Shown here piece after piece: positions 12,448 to 25,000 of a stretch of DNA of 64,000 nt. Every line of letters starts with the position of its first letter. The stretch's first letter is position 1. The stretch is from Onchidella celtica (lineage: Eukaryota > Mollusca > Gastropoda > Systellommatophora > Onchidiidae), in assembly GCA_963931925.1 (NCBI GenBank), contig OZ007582.1, positions 37,473,617-37,537,616 on the forward strand. The letters are read 5' to 3'. Both the position numbers and the translations under genes were made by a program. The notes below the pieces were generated by a model. That model saw only the letters and a list, made by a program, of their open reading frames with translations, had not been told where the DNA came from and did no database searches.

Positions 12448-12690
12448 ATGTCAGAGGCTATTGGAAGGCTTGGCCAGGGAGCAGACGCCTTGGAGCTCAC
12501 TGGGAAGGAGAGACAGGACTACATCCGTGAAGGCCTAAGGGAGGATAGAGAGAGGCAAGAGCGCATGGAGCAACTGAAGATGGAAAGACAGGCTCAGGAG
12601 AAGGCGGCTGAACGACAGGCTCAGGAGAAGGAGGCTCAACGACAGGCTCAGACAAGGAGGCTCAACGACAGCTGGAAAGAGAAAAGATGA
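12448..12690 (+). pseudogene. Element A Gag N-terminus (upstream of a frameshift)
   Basis: Eighty codons from ATG at 12448. The product is highly charged, with a Glu/Arg/Gln-rich helical stretch (repeats of RQAQEKE type) like the start of Gag in elements B, C and D. The frame ends at TGA 12688-12690. Gag continues in another frame at 12687. Near 12650, one copy of a short coding repeat is one base shorter than its neighbour, so a single-base deletion explains the break. A programmed frameshift is less likely because no slippery site stands out. Confidence 0.75.
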
Positions 12691-15530
12691 ACCACGAGCT
12701 GGAGATGGAGAGGATCCGCCATCAGCGTGGAGGTGAGTCGACGCAGGGGACCAGCGACCACGCCAGTTCCAAGAGACCCAAGCTACCTGAATTTCAGGAT
12801 GGGAAGGACGACCTTGATAGCTGGATACTTCGTTTTGAGAGGTTTGCCGAGACAGCAGACTGGCACAGATCCACCTGGACGACATCAGTGTCTGCCCTGC
12901 TGACTGGGAGAGCTCTGGAGTGCTTCTGTCGATTGCCGATCGATGAGGCCAAGGACTACGACAAGGTCAAGGAAGCTTTGCAGAAGAGGTATAACCTGTC
13001 AGAGGACGGTTACAGACTCATGTTCAGACAAGGTAAGCCTGAAGATGGAGAAGATGTCGGGATGTTTCTAACTAGGATCAAGACTTACCTAGAGAGGTGG
13101 ATAAAGCTATCAAAGACGGAGAAGACCTACGAAGGAGTAAGGGACCTGTTCGTTAGAGAGCAGTTTATGGATGCTTGCCCACCAGACCTTGCGACCCATG
13201 TGAGGGAGAGGAAGCCAAAGACGCTACAGAACGTCGCAGACTCGGCGGAGGCGTTCCTGGTAGCGAGGAACCGGACACTCAGCGGGAGTGCCAGACTGCA
13301 GAGCCGGCCAGTGCGACAGAGGCCCAACGGAGACAGAAGCACACAAGTCTGCCATAGGTGCCAGAGGCCGGGACATAAGGCGACGGAGTGTCGTACCAAG
13401 ATAAACGACAAAGGTGAGTTGAAATGTTACCTTTGTGGAAAGCCAGGCCACGTTCGGAGAATGTGTCCAGCCCAGAAGGATACGGGGCGAGGCAAGCCGA
13501 ACAAGGCGGCGGCGGCCGTAATTATAGCGGCGGACGAGTCGTCGAGACAGGATGCGACGACGGCTGACACCAGCATCAACGTTCAAGAGGTAATGAAGGA
13601 CGGGAAGCTCCAGTTAGCGGTGCCTGTTACGTGCGGAGGATGCAGTGACGGAAGGACCGTGGAGAAGCTGAAGTTACCAGTGATGAAGGGCTTGATTGGA
13701 AATCGAGCAGTAGATGTCCTAAGAGATACCGGCTGTGAAGGTGTAGTGGTGCAGCGATCACTGGTGGACGACGGACAGCTCACCGGTGGGAAGAAACTTA
13801 TCGCGAGGATCGATAACTCCTTGTTAGCGGCGGAGGAAGCCATTATCGACGTGAGAACGCCTTACCTGACGGGCAGAGTGACGGCACTGTGTCTCCCGGA
13901 GACCATCTGCGACCTAGTAGTCGGGAACGTGGACGGAGCGAAGGACCCGTACGACCCTGATACTGAGGTGATGGTAGGAGCGGTGACCACGAGGGCCCAG
14001 GAGAAGAGGAAGGACCAGTCTACGTTGCTGAGGGTGCCGAGGGCAGAACGGCACGCGGGAGTGGATAGGAAGGAACTCATCCGACTCCAGGAAGAAGACG
14101 AAGACCTCAAGAAGTTGGGGCAGAAGAAAATTCCGACCAACAGAGGCAATAAGTCCGTACACTTTGAGAGACACGGAGGTGTACTGTACAGGATTTATAA
14201 GGACATAAAACAGGCCACGATCACAAGACAAGTGGTACTACCCGAGAAACTGAGGGAGTATGTACTGAGCGTTGCCCATGATTCTATCGTCGGAGGACAT
14301 CTCGGCGTGAAGAGGACGAAGGACAGGGTGATGAGCAATTTTTACTGGCCTGGTATCGAAGGTGACGTCGCGAGATACTGCCGCTCATGTGACATCTGCC
14401 AGAGGACAGTGAACAAGGGAGCGACTCCTAAGGTGCATTTGCAGAGTATGCCAGTGGTAGACGTCCCATTTAGGAGAGTGGCCGTGGACCTGGTAGGACC
14501 TATTGACCCCCCAAGTGAAGGCGGACATCGATATATCCTGGTATACGTAGACTACGCTACTCGTTACCCTGAAGCGACCCCCTTGAAGAAGATTGACGCG
14601 GAGACAGTAGCAGAAGCCTTAGTAAATATCTACAGCCGTTTGGGTGTGCCCGAAGAGATCTTATCTGATCAAGGGACTCAATTCATGTCGGACGTCATGA
14701 AAGAAACGAACAGATTACTGGGAATTCGACAGTCGACCACCACAGTCTACCACCCTATGTGCAACGGGCTGGTGGAGCGATTTAATGGCACACTGAAGAA
14801 GACATTGAGGCGACTGTGCGCGGAGCAACCTAAGCAGTGGCACCGATACATTAACCCGCTTCTCTTCGCGTATCGTGAAGTTCCCCAAGAATCGACAAAG
14901 TTCGCCCCATTCAAGTTGCTGTATGGAAGAACGGTGAGGGGACCGATGCACATCTTGCGACAGTTATGGACCAAGGACGTAGAGGAGCCGGAGACAAAGA
15001 CCAGTTACCAGTACGTCATGAAACTACGCGAGCGGCTGGAGGACACGTGGAAGTTAGCGACGGAAGAGCTCTCAAAGGCACAAGGTAGACAGAAAACCTA
15101 CTACGACCGGAAGGCGCGAGAGAGAAAGTTCCGCCCTGGCGACGAAGTTTTAGTACTGCTGCCGACAAACGCTAACAAGCTCCTAGTCCAGTGGAAGGGA
15201 CCATACAAGGTAGTCTCGGTTGTCGGTGTCAACGACTACAGAGTCAAGATGGGTGTGAAAGAGAAGACATTGCACGCTAACCTTCTCAAGAGGTATATCC
15301 CCAGGACTACACCAGCGACAACGCAAGCAGCGGCGGCGGCAATGGGACCGGCATCTGTCGTGACCGAGATGTGTGAGATGAACGACGGCAGGAGCGACAC
15401 CACACCTGGAGATGTCGACGCTATGATGGACGACGACGGTGATGGTGCTGGGACTGTGCTGGCAGAGGACGACGTGATGGACGAGAGTCAACCTGTAGAG
15501 TCAGCTGGCATGACAGTCATCGAGGACTGA
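12687..15530 (+). pseudogene. gag-pol: Element A Gag - protease - integrase polyprotein
   Basis: A 947-codon frame; the ATG at 12687 is probably an internal Met of Gag, which begins at 12448 in another frame. Gag core comes first, then two CX2CX4HX4C zinc knuckles near residues 221-255 (CHRC...C, CYLC...C), an aspartic protease motif LRDTG near 345, and integrase. Integrase has an HHCC finger near 525-570, then a catalytic core with VDLVGP, SDQGTQF and VERFN; the last two acidic residues are separated by 35 residues (D,D-35-E). A GPY-type C-terminal module (QWKGPYKV) is near 834. The frame closes at TGA 15528-15530. RT follows in the same frame after this stop, so the polyprotein needs readthrough or is broken here. 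Integrase before RT is the Gmr1/copia-like order. Confidence 0.9.
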
Positions 15531-15890
15531 GACCTGGAAGGCGACAACGGTGGAATGACGGAGGACCTTGCCGACCTAGGGAGCTGGGACCAGAAGGAAG
15601 GCTACGAAGATGTCCAATATGGAACGCAGCTGACGCCGGAACAACGTCAACAACTCGGCGACGTGGTGAAGGGGTATCAACGCATCTTCACCAATCTCCC
15701 CGGATGCTGCCAGTTAGGCGAACATCGCATCGACCTGACATCAGAGGTACCTGTTCGGCAACGACCATACCCGGTGCCCTATGCTATGCGCGACTCCTTG
15801 AAGGAGGAGCTCAGCACCATGGAAAGGTTGGGCATCATACGCAGGAGCTCATCAGCGTATGCTTCACCGGTTGTTGTGGTCAAGAAGAAA
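15531..15890 (+). pseudogene. pol: Element A RT, N-terminal part
   Basis: In the same frame as the integrase polyprotein, after the in-frame TGA. It encodes the linker (YEDVQYGTQLTPEQ) and the RT N-terminus with the VRQRPYPVPYAMR region and the strand SSAYASPVVVVKKK. At about 15889 the frame is lost: an extra base in an AAGAAGAAAGGATGG context replaces the expected KKDGS. RT resumes in another frame. An ATG at 15555 exists but is unlikely to be the native start. Confidence 0.8.
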
Positions 15891-17004
15891 GGATGGATCC
15901 AACCGAGTCTGCATCGACTACAGGAGGCTGAACAAGATCACTGTGTTCGACCCTCATCCGACAGCAGCCCCATCGGAAGTGTTCCAGAGTCTGTCGAGAG
16001 GAAGAGTATTCTCTCGGATCGACTTGAGCAAGGGATACTGGCAAGTGCGAGTCCGGGAACAAGACATTCCCAAGACAGCGTTCGTCACCATGGGCGAACA
16101 CTATGAATTCACCCGGATGCCCTTCGGGATGATGAACTCAGGAGCTACACTGAACAGGATCGTGAAGCCATTGATCCAGGAACTGAACAATGTGACAGCG
16201 TATGTGGACGACCTGCTGATCCATACAGAGACATTCGACGAGCATGTGAAGGCTCTCAAGGAATTGCTGCAGAGGATGGACCAAGCTGGATTAACTGCAA
16301 GACCATCCAAGTGCTTGATTGGAACGTCTGAAGTGGACTTTGTTGGACACTCAGTGGGAAAGGGTATGATTGGCTTGTTAGAAGAAAATGTGTGTAAGGT
16401 GCGGGATGCACCCAGACCCACCACTAAAAAGGAAGTGAAAGCATTTTTAGGACTGGTGGGATATTACCAAGAATTTGTACCTAACTTTGCAGCGATTGCA
16501 GCACCACTGTCTGATTTGCTTAGAAAGGGTCAGCCCAATGTAGTTCAATGGGAGGAAGTGCAGGAGAAAGCGTACACTTCTCTGAAGAATACCATTGTTT
16601 CCAAACCCGTGTTATGTTTGCCAGATTTTTCAAAAGAATTTGTCTTAGCAACTGATGCATCAGATCGCGGGTTGGGTGCTGCTCTTATGCAGGAATATGA
16701 GGGAAAGTTGTATCCTGTGGCATATGCCAGTCGTAAGTTATTGCCTCGTGAGACGAAATATTCAGTCTCAGAGCGAGAATGCCTAGCCATCGTTTGGGCC
16801 GTAAAGAAGTTTACTTTGTATTTGTATGGTAAGGAGTTTGTGCTCCAGACTGACCACAGGTCATTAGAGTATTTGAATTCTGCCAGATTTGACAGCCCAA
16901 AGCTATTACGATGGAGTCTATTTTTACAGTCATATCGATTCAGGATTAGGTATGTCAAGGGCAAGGAAAATGTCGGCGCCGACTTCCTGAGTAGAGTGTT
17001 TTGA
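15889..17004 (+). pseudogene. pol: Element A RT core and RNase H
   Basis: Continuation of pol after the frameshift. It has the RT motifs CIDYRRLNKIT, DLSKGYWQV, FGMMNSGATLN and the catalytic YVDD box, then thumb/connection FLGLVGYYQEFVPNF. RNase H follows with ATDASDRGLGA, a RECLAIVWAV helix and QTDHRSL, ending ADFLSRVF at TGA 17002-17004. No integrase follows, confirming RNase H as the last domain. The frame remains open upstream to 15859, but that part is out-of-frame overlap with the RT N-terminal segment. Confidence 0.88.
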
Positions 17005-17787
17005 ATAGTACAAGTTCAGCGAGATGTATTGTAACCCAGAGTTTTGCCTGTTAAATACGTTTCTGGGATGACTGTATTGTAATGTAATGGCATATCTGAA
17101 TGAGTATTGAATTATTGGCCGGCAGAGAGCCACTATGTATTAGTCATATGTTGATGTTTTCATTATTTGTTACCAGTGGGACAATGTAATTTTTGAAGAC
17201 TGTAACCCAAATGGGAACTGCGAGCAAGCAGTGATTTTGTATGTTGCATTGATGTAATTTACGAGTGGCCTAAGCTTGAGCAGTATCGGTATTGCTTGGT
17301 TATAATTCGTTTGATTTGATATGATGAAGTTAGACCCTGATCAGTGGTCGATATGTATGGGTATACATGCCATTGTATGTATGACTTCATGCATTTTTTT
17401 TAGGACAATCATTGTTATGCACCACGTTTATGGGCTATGTTTCGTGCATGAAGCATTGTGTATTGGATGGCCATCGTTCACCATTGTATGATTTTTAATA
17501 GTATCATTGACCACCGTTTCACCACAGTGGTGGTAGTGTATTATGTATAATAGTAGGTCTACTGTTGTCTATGGTTTTGTAATGGTACTGCAATGATATT
17601 GTAATGAGATTGTATTAGTGTTATAAGGATACTATGGTTATTGTATTGTACTTAGGATATTGGGAAGGCACCTAGTACATTATTAGCAATGTCTATTGTA
17701 AGATTGGAGATGATAAGTATTCTATGATAGTGTAGACGCTTTATGATGTAGATAGTTGAAGAATGTTCAACTTAAATTGGGGAGTTG
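17005..17787 (+). other. Element A 3' untranslated region and polypurine tract
   Basis: About 780 bp of T/G-rich noncoding sequence with loose TATTGTA-type repetition. It ends in the purine-rich ttggggagt at 17779-17787 directly before the 3' LTR, the plus-strand priming site. Confidence 0.75.
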
Positions 17788-18379
17788 TGTAGCGTCCCAC
17801 TAGTTGAACGATCGATATTTTCTCACCCCCCGCTTGGCGAGTCTCACTCGGCGACCTTCCTCCCCCCTCTCGCCAGCAAGGCCGGTATTTCTCTTTGATG
17901 TGGCTTGTTTGTTTCACTGTAGAAAATCTAGAGAGTCTGGAAGATACTGCGGTGTCCGAGATTACGCTAGGTCGACCTTGAGTGGTGTAATTCTGTGACG
18001 TGTCTGTGTACGATTGGATGGCTTGTATGTGTCCCGAACGATCTAGGTCTGTCTCGTGCTTATGGGGCGGTTAAGCCGCTTCCTGAACGTTCCTGGACAG
18101 AATATATATATATAAGGAGGGCCAGGCGAGTGGGAGTGGTGCAAATCTTGGGTGAAAATCGTAAGGTGCAAATCGTGGGTGAAAATCGTAAGGTGCAAAT
18201 CGTAGGTGTTCAAATCCAGTGGTAGTTAGAAGTGTGTCTTCCCGGCTAGCTAGGTGTAAGTAACTTGTGGATATCAGTTCTTGTTTACAGTTATTAAACG
18301 TTAGTATTAATTGTTCATCGGATCCTGTTATTTATTTCTACAACAGTTCGAGACAGTTTCGTTTTTTAAGGGGGTAGAC
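17788..18379 (+). repeat. Element A 3' LTR, first 592 bp
   Basis: Matches 11679-12270 with no difference noticed, then breaks at tagac where element B begins. The remaining 58 bp are at 33612-33669. Confidence 0.95.
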
Positions 18380-19251
18380 TGTCACAAATCCCAGACTGGG
18401 AGATGTAATAAGTTATGACAGGACAACAATCACGAACAAACAAGTTAACACTTAACAGAACAATCCATCAGACTCACACATTTATTAAACATAATTATAC
18501 ATATAATAGCGCAATTACATATATTATATTATTGAAATGAACTGCCGTACAACGGTCTTATTCTCACACACACGCTCCCTCGGATCCACAATCCGGTAGT
18601 TACTCCTAAAGGCACTTCGGCCTCAGCCTCTCCCCTCAGGGTCTTAATAGTACATTAATGATTCACTGGCACCGCAGTCTCTCAATATCACCTTCCTATT
18701 GTCATACACCTTAGCACTCCCCTAGCACCTCCGCAGGGCAATAACACATTATTATTTCCATAGCCATCAACATGGCAACAACATAATATCAGTTCACTAG
18801 CCTATCAACATGGCAACAATATAGTATCTCATTCACTCTCATATCTACGTCCCTGTCCGTGGCCTGACTGCCACGACTTTATGTGCCTCTACTGTCCTGC
18901 ACTGACAGCCTCACTTCTGGCCTATGTGTGGCCTCCGGCCCTATGCTGGCCTATCCCCTGTGCTCATCGAGGTGGCTCTGCGGCCCGTCCCCGACACCAG
19001 TCATAACTGGAAAGACTCTCACTAGTCTTCTCGACTGCTTCCTTTTATCTCTGCCCGATGGGCTTTTATTCACAGGTCCGATCCCTAGGACCTTCTAACT
19101 TGCAGTGATAGTTATACAGCGCTTCCGCCTCCTTCAGACCCCGCCCCACTACTCACAACAGCACGCTTAACTTGCTGTCTACTGTGAGCCTTTCTTACTC
19201 TACACCCGCTCTGTAGCAATCCCCTTAATTGCACTCACTCCACTCGTGACA
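18380..19251 (-). repeat. Element B 3' LTR
   Basis: On the minus strand it runs TGTCACGAG...TTGTGACA, with short inverted ends TGTCA/TGACA. A minus-strand AATAAA lies at 18481-18486. The small plus-strand frame at 18883-19098 recurs in the other LTR and is not a gene. Confidence 0.93.
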
Positions 19252-19611
19252 TCATCCCCCACCCCAAAAAAATTAATGCAATTAATTTCAAATCGCATCA
19301 AGATGACTGTCAACGAGTGAGCGTGAGCAATACCTACACTAAAAAAAACTGACCTAGCAGTTCCCCTAGTATATAAAATACCGAAATCAGGGGAAAATAT
19401 GGGGATCAATATGGTCTGAAATATGCATATATGTGTCACCTCATGAATAGCTAACTAAACACAATATCTAATACAGAATCAAAAACCATTCAACCTATCA
19501 ACCATTCTTCATATCATATATTTTATAATGTCAATATTTTAAAGTCGACTCATTCACACAGATCCTGTCAATGTTCCTGTCCTCCGATGTATAAGCTGCT
19601 GAACTCTTCCC
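19252..19611 (-). other. Element B 3' untranslated region with polypurine tract
   Basis: No coding signal. The end next to the LTR reads, on the minus strand, ggggtgggggatga (19252-19265), the polypurine tract. A near-identical tract precedes the LTR of element E. Confidence 0.75.
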
Positions 19612-20380
19612 CTAGGCTCGACTAAGGTAGTCGGCGATATGATTGCTGGTTCCTGGAATTGGTTGAATAACGAAGGTATACGGCTGCAAAGCCAATGCCC
19701 ATCTAGACAAGCGTGGGCTGGACGAACGATTCTTCGACAAAAATGTCAGTGGCTTGTGGTCTGTCTGGATACAAAATTCTCGTCCCATGAGATAACGTCC
19801 TAGTTTCTGGACGGACCAGACAATGGCAAGACACTCACGCTCTATCACAGAATACTTTCTTTCTCTCTGCAATAACTTCCTACTGACATAACATACAGGA
19901 TGGAGACATTCGTTCTTCTCCTGTAGAAGACAAGCGCCGACACCAGAGTCCGACGCATCCGTTCTGAGGATAAAATTAGATCGAAAATCGGGTAATATCA
20001 GAATGGGTGACGATGATAATGCTGTCACCAAATTATCAAATGCTGTCTGACATTCAGACGTCCACTGGACCTTATCGGGTTGTCCCTTCTTAGTAAGGTC
20101 AGTAAGAGAAGATGACAAGGAGGAAAAATTTGGAATGAACTTTCTGTAATAATTTAAAATTCCCACTAAGCTTCTGACTTGTTTCTTTGTTTTAGGGATT
20201 TGCAACCCTACTAACTTGTCAATTTTTGTTACTTCAGGTCTCTGAACACCTCTACCCACGATATGTCCTAAGAATATTATCTCTGGACATGCCAAATCCA
20301 TCTTTGCGGGTTTAGCCGTTAACCCAAAATGACGTAATCGTTGAAAAATTACTGTTAGTGTCTGAATATGCTCAGACCAT
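19612..20380 (-). pseudogene. pol: Element B RT C-terminal part and RNase H
   Basis: Minus-strand frame, open from the element C junction to the stop at 19612. It begins WSEHIQ (RT palm after the FFDD box), then LTAKPAKM and ILGHIVG-type sequence (FLGHIVGRGVQ), thumb/connection LVGILNYYRKFIPNFSS, then RNase H with RTDASDSGVGACLLQ, ERECLAIVWSV and QTDHKPL, ending ADYLSRA. The frame continues exactly from the RT fragment at 27943-28478 when element C and one accat copy are removed. No integrase follows. Confidence 0.9.
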
Positions 20381-20699
20381 TGTAACAGGGTGATGGATTG
20401 GCAAGGTGTGACTAGTAGTTATAATAATGTTGTGCCTATGACTGGCGTGGGAAGATAGTTAACGGCGGGGAGACAGAGTCGTTGTGGGCCAGAGGGGGAA
20501 AGTATGGGATGCGACTGAGGCGCTTTGACACCCGAAAAGGGTGGTGTTTACTTGACCGCCGTACTTGTCGATCAGATCACCTGGGAATTGCTTGGGGGGT
20601 AGAGCTGTTTCAATAGTATTTGACGTGGAGCCGACGGGGGTGGCTATTAGGATAACTAATGCACACTCGGTGGGCGTCTTGGGACGCTACCTGACTGGG

Positions 20700-20707
20700 T
20701 ATAAATG
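20700..20707 (+). promoter_or_regulatory. TATA box of element C LTR
   Basis: tataaatg, followed about 25-30 bases later by a CA-containing initiator-like stretch (ccaacttcagacc). Conserved as tataaat in element D at 35837. Confidence 0.5.
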
Positions 20708-20895
20708 CCCGAACGCTCCTTCCAACTTCAGACCGCTGAGAGCACTCACCAGCTTCGTGCCGAAGAGGAGACCACAACCGCAACTGTAACTTTGTACTAG
20801 TCTTGTGAGTGGGGAAGGTCAGGGAACCCGCAAACATCCTTTGTCAGAGCGTGGTATCTTTGGTATCTTGTCGGCATTTGAGCTGTTGCTGAGTG

Positions 20896-20947
20896 GTAAG
20901 TTAATTGTACGATGTATGTGTATTTTACTTAATGTTCATGATTGCAG
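20896..20947 (+). other. Possible mini-intron in the element C LTR leader
   Basis: A consensus donor (g|gtaagt) and a pyrimidine/A-rich stretch ending in gattgcag bound 52 bp. The same pair is kept in element D (acceptor changed to gattgtag). Downstream acceptor-like sites are at about 21976 and at 22036, twelve bases before the gag ATG. Splicing of the leader is an inference. Confidence 0.3.
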
Positions 20948-21762
20948 AACCTAAATCTAGTGGGTTTACTTTGGTATAACTACTGCCTCTGAGAGAGTCA
21001 CGGAAACGCCGTTATATATATGTTACGAAACCTTATAGGATGGGGTCTGTTAGAGAGAGCGTTATTCTTCGTGGGGAACGTGTAAATATCATTGAAACTG
21101 TATTGATCGTTTATTCTATTGCCTATATGGGAGCCTATGGAGTATGGGAGCTGCTGACTGACTTATAACAGTGTCAGTGGTTAAAGTATTAATGATGAAT
21201 ATCCGTCATGGAGTAAGTATGGGAGTCATGCCTTCCAGCAGTAGATTAGGAAGTTGCGATTGTTTTTCTACAGAGGAGGAAGAACAACGCCTTCTTGGCT
21301 TCTCAACTTCTTGTACTTTGATTAACGACATCGTGGCTTCTTGGCTTCCCGACCTATTGGTACCTGCCGATACCTGTTGATCTAACTGCGCAGTCAAGCC
21401 AGGGTAGAGAGGAAGAACCAGTGCCCAGATAGCGCCATACACCCCTAAAGGAGAGGTTTCCTTATGCTGAATGTTCCCATGTGTCTTATAAAATGTGCTA
21501 GAAATTGAATATTACGAAGCCATTTAATTAGCATGTACTGATTTGCATCAACTTCATTCCATCGAAATTCACATGAAATTGTATGACCTATGTTCCTATT
21601 ATTATTGAATGAATTAATAATTATTGTATATATGTAAGCAATACAGATATCGTTTGTTATAACTTATAGAAGAGAGATAGTCGATTATTTAGTGTGTTTG
21701 TGCCGTGCCCATCACGGCTGGTGTCAGAAGAAAGTTAGTGAGAGAAAGTGGAAACATCACAA

Positions 21763-21780
21763 TGGTGTCAGAAGTGGGAT
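21763..21780 (+). other. tRNA-Leu primer-binding site of element C
   Basis: tggtgtcagaagtgggat, one base after the LTR, complementary to the 3' end of animal tRNA-Leu including CCA. Confidence 0.85.
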
Positions 21781-22047
21781 CCTGCTAGTAAATAACATTT
21801 AATTTTGATCTGGGTCGTGTCAAGGGGCTATTGTGTGATTGTGTGGACAGGTCATCTGCCCTGAGGCGAGTGAGAGAGATTGACATTTAGTGCCTGCGAC
21901 ATGCTCTGATTTTACCTGTGCATTGACTGTTCAATTTTATCTTTTGTCACAGAGAAAATTGTTGTTTGCTATTGCAGGAATATTGTTGTTAACTTCACAG
22001 TTACGATCCACGCTTTATTGTTAGCTTTGTTTACAGGTCAATTGCTG

Positions 22048-25000
22048 ATGGACTATCTGGGCGCACTGAAGCTTGCCAGACAAGAAGGCATTAGTGATGA
22101 GGAATTCAAAATTAGGTGGGACGAAGAGAAAGCCCAAAACCGAGAACAAAGGGCTATCGAACGAGAAGAAAAGGAGCGCGAACGAGAAGAAAAGGAGCGC
22201 GAACGAGAAGAAAAGGAGAAGGAAAGACAATTTGAAAGGGAGAGAATGGAATGCGAACGGGAACTAGCCAAAAACGGGTGTCACAATGGTAAAGGGAATG
22301 GAAAATCTGCTGCCCCGAAGGTACCTAAAATTGCCATTTTTGATGACTCGCGCGAGGATCTCGACTCGTATTTGAAAAGATTTGAAAGGCTCGCGCAGGC
22401 AAATGATTGGGAAGAAGACACCTGGGCAGACATGTTAGGGGCATTGTTAACTGGCAGGGCGTTAGATGTTTATTCCGGTCTCAGCGATGAAGACAGTAGG
22501 GATTACGAGAAGGTAAAGAAGGTGTTGTTCAAGAAGTATCACCTCACGGCAGAGGGTTATAGGCGTAAGTTTAGGGAGAGTCGTCTAGATAAGGACGAAA
22601 CTTATACGCAGCTGTCCGTGAGATTGCAGAGATATTTTGAGAGGTGGGTAGACCTCTCAGAGGCAGAGAGAACTATGGAAGGGATTACGGATCTGTTAGT
22701 CAGGGAGCAGATGTTGAAGATTGTCGACTGTAATCTTTCCATATATTTGAAAGAGAGGGACCCCAAGTCCGTGCATGAGTTAGTTGAGATGGCGGACTTG
22801 TATAGTGAGGCTCATCAGTCGAAGCGAGGGCTGGAGCAACAGCAGAAGTCAGGTAAGAGGGTTGAGGAGAGCAGAAGTAAGGGTTTAGGAGTGAGTAAAC
22901 CGGTATGCTTCAACTGTGGCTCTCCCAATCACCTGAGTAGGCAGTGTGACCAGGGCAGGACGAAGAAGGGTGCTGCTGCCACTGTCGAGGACAGCCGAGG
23001 TAAGTCCCAGCGTGAGAGTGGGCGTGGTTGTTTTGTGTGTGGGTCACTTCTCCATATTGCGAGATTCTGTAGGAAGAGACAGAAAGAGACGACCGCAGTC
23101 GTACTAACCAGCGATGAGGAAGCCGATGACAGTCAGTGGGAGTCATCGGGCAGGGCGAATACTCAACCAGGGGCTGAGCAGAGTGTTGGGCCACAGACCT
23201 TCATTTCTTGGGAGACGGAAGGTAAGAGTATTGGGTTAGAAGGTTCGACAGAACATGAGCCCGAAGACGATGTTCCGGAGAATGATTTATCCGCTCCATT
23301 TTTGGAGAAGGGGAGGATAGGGGATAAAGAGATTACTATCCTTCGTGACACGGGATGCACGTGTGCGATTATAAAAAGGGACAAACTGCCTCCTAACAGC
23401 TTAACTGGGAAGAACAGGAGTTATGTCCTGATGGACGGGACGAGAAGGTCTGCTCCTGTCGCGGAAATGTGGGTAGAAACCCCATTTTATACTGGGCTTC
23501 TCAAAGCGCTAGTAGTGGAAGACCCAGTGGCCGATTTGATTATAGGAAACATAAAGGGGGCGTCTCTTGAGAAGATAAGTGTGGTACTCACGCGATCTCG
23601 CAAGGTGGAGATTGACAAGGAAGAGCATGAGTGTGAGAATGCGAGTGCGAAAGTGAGTCAGACCACAGATAATGAGGAGGCCAAGGGCAACTCAACGGAG
23701 GAGGTAAGGGTAGGGGCCAAGATAGGGGAACTCACACCAGGTGAGATAGCCCGGGCCCAGAGAGAGGACGAAACTTTGAGAGTTTTAAGGGAGAGAGCCA
23801 CGTTGGAGCAATCGGCTGAGGTAGGTACTCACATAAAGGAGAGTAAGGGAATTTACTATCGGGTAAAGAAGGCCGGGGCTGGACGTGCTGATGTGGAGCA
23901 GTTGTTGGTACCTAAGCAGTACCGAAGTGAGCTGATGAAGATAGCTCACGAAGGAGTGTTCGGGGGACACTTAGGAATTTCGCGCACACAGGACAGAATA
24001 ATGCAGTCGTTCTTTTGGCCTGGGATAGGTGCGGACGTAGGTCGTTTCTGTCGATCGTGTGACGCGTGTCAAAGGACATCCAATAAAGGTAGGGTGACAA
24101 AGGTACCCCTAGTGCCGACGCCCCTGATCGACACGCCCTTTTCGCGCGTCGCCATAGATTTGGTTGGTCCACTTCCGCGTACGGAACATGGGAGATCGCG
24201 TTATATTTTGACGCTAGTAGATTATGCCACGCGTTTCCCGGATGCCGTAGCCTTAAGGGGGATATCAGCTGAGCAGGTCAGTGAAGCGTTAATGGAAATA
24301 TTTTCTCGGTTAGGCATACCAAAGGAAATAGTTTCAGATAGGGGATCACAGTTTACCGGTGAGCTGATGAGAGAGGTCAGTGCACTTCTCAAAACGAAAC
24401 AGATATTCTGCTCGCCCTACCACGCGATGGCCAATGGTCTGTGTGAAAGATTTAACGGAGTGCTGAAGAATATGCTTCGCCGAGTAGCTCATGACAGACC
24501 CAAGGACTGGGACAGAATGTTGTGTCCACTGCTGTTCGCGTATCGCGAAACCCCACAGGCCAGTACAGGTTTTTCGCCGTTTGAACTAGTGTTCGGTCAC
24601 CCTGTGAGAGGACCACTTGCAATACTGAAGAATCTGTGGACTGGGGAAGCGGAGTCAGAAACGAGGTCATCGTACGAATACGTGGTAGATATTAGGGAAC
24701 GATTGGAGGATGCCATGAAAGTCGTAGCCGAGAACAGCAGCGTCGAAAAACACAGGCAGAAGAAATACTACGATAGGGGGGCCAAACAGAGGAAATTCCA
24801 AGTGGGCGATTCCGTCCTCATACTTCTCCCAAGTGACGGATCGAAACTACAGATGACTTGGAAAGGGCCTTACAAAGTAGAAGAGCAGAGAGGGTCAGTG
24901 AACTACATGGTGAACGTCAAGGGGAAGAGACGACTGTATCACGCGAATATGCTGAAGAAGTATATTGAGAGGGAAGACGAACAGGAAAACACAGAGGCAA

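Larger units (their letters stand above)
20381..21761 (+). repeat. Element C 5' LTR
   Basis: TGTAACAGGG...AACATCACA, 1381 bp. It contains a TATA box (20700-20707) and an intron-like GT...AG segment (20896-20947). Small open frames inside recur in the 3' LTR and in element D and are not supported as genes. Confidence 0.95.

Noticed and set aside
20565..21442. Several 60-80-codon frames in C/D LTRs on both strands
   Set aside because: Identical repeats in each LTR, overlapping on both strands, with codon content unlike the gag-pol frame; best explained as chance.
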